From Clostridia bacterium (GTDB lineage Bacteria; Bacillota; Clostridia; Oscillospirales; CAG-272): DNA of 43,387 bases. Position numbers and translations under genes: made by a program. The stretch spans positions 1 to 43,387 of the forward strand of contig JAFTMJ010000088.1 in assembly GCA_017452475.1 (NCBI GenBank), in the 5' to 3' direction. Under the pieces are notes generated by a model that had not been told where the DNA came from, searched no databases, and saw only the letters and a list, made by a program, of their open reading frames with translations. Positions 7,988-14,824 of this stretch are shown here, piece after piece (the stretch's first letter is position 1; each line of letters begins with the position of its first letter).

Positions 7988-8659
7988 TTAATTGTTCTCT
8001 TCCTTTATTCCTTCACCCTCGCCCTTAGGAACAGGCAAGTTCCACTTAAAGACAATGGCAAGGACACGCAAGCCGATTATAATAAATATGGCAATGAGCA
8101 TAGATGCCAAGTGAGGGATATGCTTATATGTAAGGGCGTAGAAGATTGCGCCCAAAAGGGTTGGTATCAAATAAATGTGTTTTCTAAAGATAAACGGGAT
8201 TTCCGCTGAGCAAATATCACGGAGCATTCCGCCGCCGACTCCCGAAATACATCCGCAGAAGATGAGCAAAACAGGATTTGAAAAGCCTGCCTCGATTGCA
8301 AAATCGATGCCGTAAATGCAAAAAACGCTAAGTCCTATGGCATCGGTAAAATCAATGGCAAAGTCGTGCCTGTGCTTTGTTATAATCCCTGCTGTTTTGG
8401 GAAGCAGGGCAAGGGTGAAGCAAATTATTGAAACGGCAGTGCCTGCAAGAGCCAAAAGGTAGTTGCTTGCATCCGTAAAAATCCTTGGAGTGATGCCTAA
8501 GGTTAAATCCCTTATTATACCTCCGCCAAAGCAGGTAAGCAGTGCAAAAATAATGCCGCCCACCATATCGGTTTTCTTTTTAATGGCAATGGCTGTGCCG
8601 GACAGAGCAAAGGAAATTACGCCTATGTATTCTACAACAGTTAAAATTATATCTACCAT
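7988..8659 (-). CDS. TRIC-like (UPF0126/YadS type) cation channel protein
   Basis: A 223-residue inner-membrane protein with about seven hydrophobic helices. Two related halves each carry a glycine-rich helix break: GGGIIRDLTLG near residue 46 and GGGMLRDI near residue 131. This is the hallmark of the bacterial TRIC/UPF0126 family, trimeric monovalent-cation channels. Length and start match the family; GAGGTGGG precedes the ATG. The C-terminus is short and charged. It appears monocistronic, with its own promoter at 8689-8717 and the bidirectional terminator at 7961-7984. Physiological ion and gating are not deducible from sequence. Confidence 0.9.
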   Translation of the reverse strand: MVDIILTVVEYIGVISFALSGTAIAIKKKTDMVGGIIFALLTCFGGGIIRDLTLGITPRIFTDASNYLLALAGTAVSIICFTLALLPKTAGIITKHRHDFAIDFTDAIGLSVFCIYGIDFAIEAGFSNPVLLIFCGCISGVGGGMLRDICSAEIPFIFRKHIYLIPTLLGAIFYALTYKHIPHLASMLIAIFIIIGLRVLAIVFKWNLPVPKGEGEGIKEENN

Positions 8660-8688
8660 AACCCACCTCTTGATGCAGCTTCAGCTTA

Positions 8689-8717
8689 ATAATACCATAA
8701 ATGAAAAATTAATTCAA
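8689..8717 (-). promoter_or_regulatory. Promoter for the TRIC-like gene
   Basis: On the minus strand, TTGAAT (8712-8717), a 17-base spacer and TATTAT (8689-8694), about 30 bases before the ATG at 8659. Confidence 0.65.
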
Positions 8718-8726
8718 CTCATTATA

Positions 8727-8755
8727 TAGAATTTCATCACTAAATATGTTAAAAT
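8727..8755 (+). promoter_or_regulatory. Possible weak promoter for trmO
   Basis: TAAAAT at 8750-8755 is a fair -10 box, but the matching -35 position (TAGAAT, 8727-8732) keeps only three consensus bases. It is listed because no better promoter precedes trmO. Confidence 0.3.
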
Positions 8756-8793
8756 AAGATGTAATATATCAATAAAGCAATTAAGGAGCTAAT

Positions 8794-9471
8794 ATGGAAA
8801 TTAAGCCTATTGGATATATAAATACGCCCTTCCCCACAAAGTTTGGCTTGCCGCGGCAGGGAGGAGTTTGCAAAAGCATACCCGCCACCCTTGTTTTCGA
8901 GCCCGAATTTAGGGTAGCGGAAGCGTTGCGCGGATTGGAAAGGTACAGCCACGTGTGGATAATTTGGGGTTTTTCCGAAAACACGGGCAAGGATTTTTCC
9001 CCAACCGTGCGCCCTCCGCGCCTCGGCGGAAACACGCGAGTGGGAGTTTTCGCAACCCGTTCCTCCTTCCGCCCCAATTCCTTAGCCCTTTCCTGCCTTA
9101 AGCTGGAGGGGATTGAAAAAACCGCTGATACGGGGTATGTGCTTAAGCTTTCGGGGGCTGATATGAAAAGCGGCACCCCTGTGTATGATATTAAGCCTTA
9201 TTTGCCCCATATTGACGCTTTTCCAAATGCGTTAGGCGGCTTTAGCACGGAAATTGAGGACTACACAAAAAGCGTTGTTATCCCAAGCGAGCTTAAGGAA
9301 AAGCTACCTCCACACCTTTTAGAATGCTTAACCGAAGCCCTAAGCCAAGACCCGCGCCCGTCTTATATTGATGACGGGGACAGGGTGTACGGCTTCCCCT
9401 TTGATAAATACGAGGTTAGGTTTAAGGTAGAGGGAAAAATTTTAACCGTTACGGAGATTTTTGAGGTATGA
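8794..9471 (+). CDS. trmO: TrmO-type tRNA t6A37 N6-methyltransferase (TsaA family)
   Basis: A 225-residue enzyme expected to methylate N6-threonylcarbamoyladenosine at position 37 of tRNA-Thr using S-adenosylmethionine, giving m6t6A. The N-terminal beta-barrel carries the family signatures IGYINTPFPTKFGLPRQGG (residues 6-24), YSHVWIIWGFSEN and VRPPRLGGNTRVGVFATRS with FRPNSLALS. The C-terminal part contains DIKPYLPHID and LTEALSQDPRPSY, which occur in the full-length TrmO architecture rather than in the short archaeal form. The start is supported by AAGGAGC. The stop overlaps the start of the ASCH gene in ATGA, so the two are coupled. The family assignment is secure; the exact tRNA target is inferred from E. 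coli TrmO. Confidence 0.93.
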   Translation: MEIKPIGYINTPFPTKFGLPRQGGVCKSIPATLVFEPEFRVAEALRGLERYSHVWIIWGFSENTGKDFSPTVRPPRLGGNTRVGVFATRSSFRPNSLALSCLKLEGIEKTADTGYVLKLSGADMKSGTPVYDIKPYLPHIDAFPNALGGFSTEIEDYTKSVVIPSELKEKLPPHLLECLTEALSQDPRPSYIDDGDRVYGFPFDKYEVRFKVEGKILTVTEIFEV

Positions 9472-9803
9472 CACATCAAATGAAGCTAAAGCCCATCCCC
9501 TTTGACTTGATAAAAAGCGGGCAAAAAACGGTGGAAATGAGGCTAAATGACGAGAAGCGAAGCCTTATCAAAGCAGGAGATTTTATCGAATTTACTAACA
9601 CGGAAAGCGGTGAAAAGGTGCTGACCTGTGTCTGTAATTTAACAAAATTTGATAATTTTGAAGCACTGTACAAGCATTTTGACAAGCGCTTGCTTGGGTA
9701 CTGTGAGGGTGAAAACGCTGACCCTTGCGATATGAGCCAATATTACAAAAAAGAGGATGTTGAAAATCACGGGGCTTTGGCAATTGAAATCAAGTTAATA
9801 TAA
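9468..9803 (+). CDS. ASCH domain protein
   Basis: A 111-residue protein consisting of one ASCH domain, a PUA-like barrel. The typical opening is LKPIPFDLIKSGQKTVEMRL followed by DFIEFTN, with a later DMSQYYKKEDVENHG and a closing hydrophobic strand. ASCH proteins bind RNA or nucleosides, and some are hydrolases of modified cytidine. Its coupling to trmO (ATGA overlap) hints at RNA modification or translation, but that is inference. There are two possible starts: 9468 (overlapping trmO) and 9480 (MKLKPIPF). The GAGG at 9463-9466 is too close to the first and rather far from the second, so the choice stays open. A strong terminator follows the stop. Confidence 0.88.
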   Translation: MTHQMKLKPIPFDLIKSGQKTVEMRLNDEKRSLIKAGDFIEFTNTESGEKVLTCVCNLTKFDNFEALYKHFDKRLLGYCEGENADPCDMSQYYKKEDVENHGALAIEIKLI

Positions 9804-9832
9804 AAAGGATGTTGAAAAACAACATCCTTTTT
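9802..9832. terminator. Bidirectional terminator
   Basis: A thirteen-base perfect stem (AAAAAGGATGTTG with CAACATCCTTTTT) with an AAAAA loop, between the convergent ASCH gene and the opp operon. The A-run and T-run at the two ends let it work in both directions. Confidence 0.92.
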
Positions 9833-9845
9833 GTTTTGAGTAATT

Positions 9846-10088
9846 TTAAGTTAATGAAAAATACATAATAAGGTACGCGGCGGTGATAATACCGATGACA
9901 ACGAACATTGGGACAATCATCAATTTAACTGCCTCCCAATAGGTCTTCCACTTATCCTTGAAGGTGGAGGGGCGCCTGCCCTCACTGCTTTTCGGTCTGC
10001 CGTTGCCCACATTGGACATATCCGCAATGGTGCGGCCGTCATCAATATAGGTAACCTTTTCCTTTTTTTCTTTTTTCTTATTGCTCAT
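9846..10088 (-). CDS. Small single-pass membrane protein at the end of the opp operon, unknown
   Basis: An 80-residue protein with a very basic N-terminus (MSNKKKEKKEK), a hydrophilic middle containing GRPKSSEGRRPSTFKDKW, and one hydrophobic helix at about 56-77 near the C-terminus. This is a tail-anchored or N-in layout. I do not recognise a family. Its start directly abuts the oppF stop (10089), so it is the last gene of the transporter operon. The position suggests a transporter-associated subunit or a general membrane factor carried along; neither is shown. Confidence 0.72.
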   Translation of the reverse strand: MSNKKKEKKEKVTYIDDGRTIADMSNVGNGRPKSSEGRRPSTFKDKWKTYWEAVKLMIVPMFVVIGIITAAYLIMYFSLT

Positions 10089-11189
10089 TTAGTTTCCCTC
10101 TAAAAGGTGGCACGCGGCAAAGTGGCCCGGCTCATATTCCTTATACTCAGGGGTTATATGCTTACAAATTTCCTTTGCGTAGGGGCAACGGGTATGGAAG
10201 CGACAGCCCTTTGGCGGGTTGGCAGGAGATGGGATATCACCTGTCAAGGGAATTCTGTTCATCTTAATATCCGGGTTAGGATTTGGGATTGCTGAGAACA
10301 GCGCCTTTGTATAGGGGTGGAGTGGGTTTGCAAAAATATCGTGCTTTGAGCCAAACTCAACCATTGAGCCTAAGTACATAACACCTATTTTGTCGGAGAT
10401 AAACTTAACAACGCTCAAATCGTGGGAGATGAACAGGTATGCTAAGTTCATTGACTCCTGAAGCTCCTTTAGCAGGTTGATAATCTGCGCCTGGATGGAA
10501 ACGTCAAGAGCTGAAACAGGCTCGTCACATACTACAAGCTGTGGGTTAACGCTAAGGGCGCGGGCAATACAAATTCTCTGGCGCTGACCGCCTGAGAACT
10601 CGTGTGGATATCTTTCGTAATAATAATCACGCAAGCCGCACTTATCCATAAGGTCTAAAACATAGTCCTTAACCTCAGCCTTGGGAACAATCTTGTGTAC
10701 ATTTACAGGCTCGGACAAAATACCGCCAACCGTGCTCCTTGGTGGGAGGGATGAGTATGGGTCCTGGAAAATGATTTGCATTTTCTTGCGGATTTCGCGC
10801 ATCTGCTTGGTCTTGTAATTTGTAATATCCTCGCCGTTAAATATGATTTGACCGCCGTTTGATGGGTGGAGCTTCAAAATTGTTCTACCCATTGTAGTTT
10901 TACCGCATCCACTCTCACCAACGATACCGATGGTTTCGCCTGCGTGGAGCTTAAAGGACACATCGTCAACCGCAACAAGCTCCTGTAAAACCTTACCTGT
11001 AATGGTCTTTTTAAGTGGGAACGCCTTTCTTAAATGGCGAACCTCCAAAAGCGCGTTTGGGTCAAAGGGCTTTTTAAAGTCTTCCTCTGCCCTTGCCTTT
11101 TTTGCCTCTAAATATTTTTGCTTTTCTGCCTCGTCATCATACTGAACTTGAAGAGCTTCTTCAGCCTCTAAAATCTTTTCTTCAGCCAT
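10089..11189 (-). CDS. oppF: Oligopeptide ABC transporter ATPase OppF
   Basis: A 366-residue ATP-binding subunit that powers peptide uptake together with OppD. The Walker A box is GIVGESGCGKTTMGRT, the ABC signature FSGGQRQRICIARAL and the Walker B box LVVCDEPVSALD. The Q-loop (IFQDPYSSLPPRSTVGG) and H-loop (LFISHDLSVVKFI) are present. The C-terminal oligo_HPY region (RFHTRCPYAKEICKHITPEY) is typical of Opp/Dpp ATPases. About 45 charged residues precede the ABC domain proper. I take the ATG at 11189 because AGGAGGAGC precedes it; a longer frame begins at 11210. The start overlaps the end of oppD by eight bases, so the pair is coupled. Substrates are probably peptides, given the upstream protease. 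Confidence 0.93.
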   Translation of the reverse strand: MAEEKILEAEEALQVQYDDEAEKQKYLEAKKARAEEDFKKPFDPNALLEVRHLRKAFPLKKTITGKVLQELVAVDDVSFKLHAGETIGIVGESGCGKTTMGRTILKLHPSNGGQIIFNGEDITNYKTKQMREIRKKMQIIFQDPYSSLPPRSTVGGILSEPVNVHKIVPKAEVKDYVLDLMDKCGLRDYYYERYPHEFSGGQRQRICIARALSVNPQLVVCDEPVSALDVSIQAQIINLLKELQESMNLAYLFISHDLSVVKFISDKIGVMYLGSMVEFGSKHDIFANPLHPYTKALFSAIPNPNPDIKMNRIPLTGDIPSPANPPKGCRFHTRCPYAKEICKHITPEYKEYEPGHFAACHLLEGN

Positions 11190-12558
11190 TTTGCTCCTCC
11201 TTTTCCGCATATAGGTGACATGCTACATAGTGTGTGGGGCTAACCTGCACCATACCCGGATAGTCGCCAAAGCACTTAAGCGTGCATTTGGAGCATCTTT
11301 CCTTAAAGTAGCAGTGGTTAGGCATATTGATTGGGTTTGGTACGTTACCCGGGATGTTAAACAGTGTTTCTGTATCAGACTCAAGGGTTGGCTTTGACTT
11401 CTGCAAGCCCATTGTATAAGGATGCAACGGGTTGTGGAAAATCTCGGAAACTGTACCCTTTTCAATTACTCTGCCTGCGTACATAACAACAACATAGTCT
11501 GCCATTTCCGCAATGATACCAAGGTCGTGGGTGATGAGCAGGATTGAACCGTCAATCTTCTGCTTCAAGTCACGCAAAAGGTCAAGAATTTGCGCCTGAA
11601 TTGTAACATCGAGAGCTGTTGTAGGCTCGTCGGCAATAATTAAGCGTGGGTTGCAGGCAAGCGCCATTGCAATCATAACGCGCTGACGCATACCGCCCGA
11701 AAGCTCGTGTGGGTATGCCTTATAAACACGCTCAGGCATTGCAATGCCAACGAGGTTAAGCATTTCCATTGACTTTTCCTTTGCCATTTCCTTTGTAGCA
11801 CCGGGAACGTGGATAAAGGTAACCTCGTCAAGCTGTTGACCTATTGTAAATATTGGGTTTAGGGAGGTCATTGGCTCTTGGAAAATCATTGCAATTTGCT
11901 TGCCGCGGATACGGTGTATCTCCTTAATCGGCATTTTTGCAATATCGTAAACCTTTTCCTCCATTTCATATTTTGGAGAGCCGTCCAAATTCTTTTCCTG
12001 CACGGGCACCATAACAGCCTCGCCGTTCTTATCAAGAACAGGGGTGCCGTCCTTCTTAACCTTTGGCTCGTAAGCAACCGAGCCATCCTCATTGGTCTTA
12101 TACACAGGAATCATCTTACCCTTTTCGTCATACTTATAGTCGTATGCCTTAAAGCGGATGTCGCCTGAATAAATTTGACCCTGGGGACCCTGCAAAAGAC
12201 GCATAACGGACATGCTTGTTACGCTCTTTCCGCATCCACTCTCGCCAACTACGCCCACGGTTGCGTTCTTTGGAACATCAAAGGAAACGCCGTTTACCGC
12301 CTTTACAACGCCTTGGTCTGTGAAGAAGTAGGTGTGAAGGTCATCAATTTCCAAAATATTTTTACTGTTCTTTAGCTCAGTTGTAAATTCGCTTTCATCA
12401 GCCTTGCGGTACTTATATGCCTCAAGGCGCTTCATAACCTTGGAGTTTGCCTTAGCTATTTTGCGAATTTCCTTACCTGTTAGGTAGTTGCTCTTGCTCT
12501 TTTCTTCCTTTGCGCCTTCCTCTAAAGAGACATTTTGTAGCTTTTCGTTATCTTTCAT
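11182..12558 (-). CDS. oppD: Oligopeptide ABC transporter ATPase OppD, with internal insertion
   Basis: A 458-residue ATP-binding subunit, roughly 120 residues longer than usual OppD. The Walker A box (GVVGESGCGKSVTS), the Q-loop (MIFQEPMTSLNPI), the signature (LSGGMRQRVMIAMAL), the Walker B box (LIIADEPTTALD) and the C-terminal cysteine-rich oligo_HPY region (YFKERCSKCTLKC) are all intact. In some OppD/DppD proteins that region binds an iron-sulfur cluster. The extra length comes from a 65-residue charged N-terminal extension and a hydrophilic insertion of about 70 residues between Walker A and the Q-loop, containing phrases such as KVKKDGTPVLDKNGEAVMVP. I prefer the ATG at 12558 (GAGGAG nine bases upstream) over one at 12567 that overlaps the oppC stop. 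The gene belongs to the oppABCDF operon. Confidence 0.92.
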   Translation of the reverse strand: MKDNEKLQNVSLEEGAKEEKSKSNYLTGKEIRKIAKANSKVMKRLEAYKYRKADESEFTTELKNSKNILEIDDLHTYFFTDQGVVKAVNGVSFDVPKNATVGVVGESGCGKSVTSMSVMRLLQGPQGQIYSGDIRFKAYDYKYDEKGKMIPVYKTNEDGSVAYEPKVKKDGTPVLDKNGEAVMVPVQEKNLDGSPKYEMEEKVYDIAKMPIKEIHRIRGKQIAMIFQEPMTSLNPIFTIGQQLDEVTFIHVPGATKEMAKEKSMEMLNLVGIAMPERVYKAYPHELSGGMRQRVMIAMALACNPRLIIADEPTTALDVTIQAQILDLLRDLKQKIDGSILLITHDLGIIAEMADYVVVMYAGRVIEKGTVSEIFHNPLHPYTMGLQKSKPTLESDTETLFNIPGNVPNPINMPNHCYFKERCSKCTLKCFGDYPGMVQVSPTHYVACHLYAEKEEQNG

Positions 12559-12563
12559 CGCTG

Positions 12564-13757
12564 TCATCTCCTCATCTTGGGGTCAAGCGCGTCACGCAAG
12601 CCATCGCCCACAAAGTTAAAGCCAAGAACGGCAATTACGATACAAATACCTGCAGGACCCCAAATGTTAAAGTGGTTCTGTAAAATATCCATATCCGTTG
12701 AAATAATGTTAATCATTGTGCCCCACGCCGCATACGGTGCCTTAACACCCAAATTCAGGTAGGACAGGGTTGCCTCATACAAAATCATACTACCTAAGCT
12801 TAGTGACATTTGTACAATAAGCTGTGGCATTACGTTTGGCACAAGGTGCTTAAATATCTTTCTGCCTGTGGAGTAGCCCATTGCCTCTGCGGCAACCATA
12901 TACTCCTGCTCCCTCAAGGAGAGGATTTGTCCCCTTACAAGACGGGCGGTGCCTGTCCAAGAGAAGAGTGTTAGATAAATCATAAGCAGATAGATACGGT
13001 ACTTACCGTCAACCTCGGCTGCGTCAAGGATTGTACTGATGATAAGCAAAATCGGAATACCCGGCAGACACATAAGAATATCGCATATTCTCATTATTAC
13101 ATTGTCTACCCAGCCACCGAAGTAGCCTGCAATACCGCCAAGGACAACGCCAAGGATTGTAATTACAAATACGGCTAAGAAGCTTACAATAAGTGAAATT
13201 CTACCGCCGTACATAAGACGTACGAAAATATCATAGCCCTGGTTGTCAGTACCCAAGATGTGGTCTGCTGACGGTGGGGCAAAGGTATTGTACTGAAGTG
13301 TTTTCTCAATGGTTTGCACCATTTCGTAGGTGTTGCCGTCATCATCGGTTACCTCAACAACTGTGGTAATGTACTCAGTTGTTCCGCTTTCGTCAAGCTC
13401 GGTTTCCCCCCATTGATTGTAGAAAACAGGTCCTAAAAAGCTGAAAACAAACAAGCCGATAACCATTATAAGGCCGATAATGCTGAGCTTGGAACGGAAA
13501 AACCTGCGAACAACCATACGGGTTGGGGACATAAGCTTTACATTTTTATCTAAAGCGTCCTCATCCTGTGACCTCTTAATGAGCCTTTCAAGCTCCTTTT
13601 CCTCCGCCTTTTCCCTTGCCTGCCTTGCGCGTTCAAGGTAAAGCTCCTCCTTATCGTAGTTACGGGCAATTGCCTCTGCCTGAATTAAAACAGGCGTTTC
13701 ACTCTGAGAGTCCGCATATGACAGAGCGATTTTATTAAATTTTCTTTCTCTTGCCAT
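12564..13757 (-). CDS. oppC: Oligopeptide ABC transporter permease OppC
   Basis: A 397-residue inner-membrane permease subunit. About 90 charged, helical residues precede the first membrane helix (SIIGLIMVIGLFVFSFLGPVF), longer than in most OppC proteins. The extracytoplasmic segment before the core contains LGTDNQGYDIFVRLMYGGR, the usual OppC landmark. The transport domain then carries five helices and the coupling EAA loop (EYMVAAEAMGYSTGRKIFKH). The C-terminal GLRDALDPKMRR is characteristic. The ribosome binding site AGAGAGGTCG precedes the ATG. The gap to oppB is about 50 bases. It forms the translocation pore with OppB; peptide specificity comes from OppA. Confidence 0.94.
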   Translation of the reverse strand: MARERKFNKIALSYADSQSETPVLIQAEAIARNYDKEELYLERARQAREKAEEKELERLIKRSQDEDALDKNVKLMSPTRMVVRRFFRSKLSIIGLIMVIGLFVFSFLGPVFYNQWGETELDESGTTEYITTVVEVTDDDGNTYEMVQTIEKTLQYNTFAPPSADHILGTDNQGYDIFVRLMYGGRISLIVSFLAVFVITILGVVLGGIAGYFGGWVDNVIMRICDILMCLPGIPILLIISTILDAAEVDGKYRIYLLMIYLTLFSWTGTARLVRGQILSLREQEYMVAAEAMGYSTGRKIFKHLVPNVMPQLIVQMSLSLGSMILYEATLSYLNLGVKAPYAAWGTMINIISTDMDILQNHFNIWGPAGICIVIAVLGFNFVGDGLRDALDPKMRR

Positions 13758-13806
13758 TATTTACGACCTCTCTTTCCTAAAATTTTTGTCATCTCCACGC
13801 ACCTCT

Positions 13807-14802
13807 TTACTCAAGCTTAACACGTGGGTCAACAACGGCATACATAAGGTCTGAAAGCAGAACGCCAATTACGCTTAGCACTGCCAAGAACATATTGTAG
13901 CCCATTATAAACGGAATGTCACCCTTGTTCATCGCCTTAAGCGCCACGTTACCGATACCGGGCAGGTCAAACACCTGCTCAGTGATGATAGCGCCCGAGA
14001 AAAGTGAGGGTAGCAAGCCCGCTAAGGTTGTTACTATTGGAATAAGTGTGTTACGGAATGCATGCTTGTATATAACCTTGCTTTCGCTCAATCCCTTCGC
14101 CCTTGCGGTACGAATGTAGTCGGAGCTCATAACCTCTAACATATTTGTTCTTGTCATTCTCATTCGTCCGCCTATTGAAAGGATAACGACGGTGAGGATT
14201 GGCAGGAACATATGCATGAAGTAGTCCGGCAACAGGGCAAGTCCTGTTGCGGAGCCACTTGCGTTTACTAAGCCCGAAACCGGGAATATATCCAGCTTGA
14301 TAGCAAATAAATCCTTTAACATCTGACCGAAGAAGAAGGATGGAAGGGATATACCTATCATTACAAAGATTGTAACAACATAGTCACGGATTGAGTACTG
14401 GTGGGTTGCGGCTGTAATGCCAAGGGGGATTGCTATTAAGAACTCGAAAATTGTAGCAATCAGCGCCACCGCAAAGGAAACGCCCATATGGTCAACGATT
14501 ACATCTGCAACCGGCCTTCTGTACACAAAGCTTGTGCCAAGGTCAAACTGGCATAAGGATTTCAGCCAGTTTAGATATCCCTTGATAATTCCTCCAAAGG
14601 AGGGGTTAGCCTCAAGTCCATACATTTCGTACATCTTATCAACTGTTTCTTGTGTTACTGTTGCGCCGCCCTGGTTCATTGCGTTGATTTTATCTTGGAT
14701 AAAGTCAACGGGCATCATTCTTATCAAAATATAAATGATAAGGGAAACGCCTATCAAAATCAAAATGGATAGGGCAAGCCTCTTAAGAATGTACTTTAAC
14801 AT
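13807..14802 (-). CDS. oppB: Oligopeptide ABC transporter permease OppB
   Basis: A 331-residue permease, normal length for OppB/DppB. It opens with a membrane helix (LKRLALSILILIGVSLIIYI) and the conserved RMMPVD segment. An extracytoplasmic stretch includes YGLEANPSFGGIIKGYLNWL and FDLGTSFVYRRPVADVI. The EAA coupling loop (DYIRTARAKGLSESKVIYKH) and the closing VDPRVKLE are typical. It lies 22 bases after the oppA stop in the same operon. A GGAG lies somewhat far upstream of the ATG, so translation may depend on oppA. Confidence 0.94.
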   Translation of the reverse strand: MLKYILKRLALSILILIGVSLIIYILIRMMPVDFIQDKINAMNQGGATVTQETVDKMYEMYGLEANPSFGGIIKGYLNWLKSLCQFDLGTSFVYRRPVADVIVDHMGVSFAVALIATIFEFLIAIPLGITAATHQYSIRDYVVTIFVMIGISLPSFFFGQMLKDLFAIKLDIFPVSGLVNASGSATGLALLPDYFMHMFLPILTVVILSIGGRMRMTRTNMLEVMSSDYIRTARAKGLSESKVIYKHAFRNTLIPIVTTLAGLLPSLFSGAIITEQVFDLPGIGNVALKAMNKGDIPFIMGYNMFLAVLSVIGVLLSDLMYAVVDPRVKLE

Positions 14803-14824
14803 AGGTCTTTATTTTTCTCCTATA

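Noticed and set aside
12558..12567. Start of oppD at 12567 overlapping the oppC stop
   Set aside because: The GAGGAG would sit directly against that ATG with no spacing; the ATG at 12558 has proper spacing.
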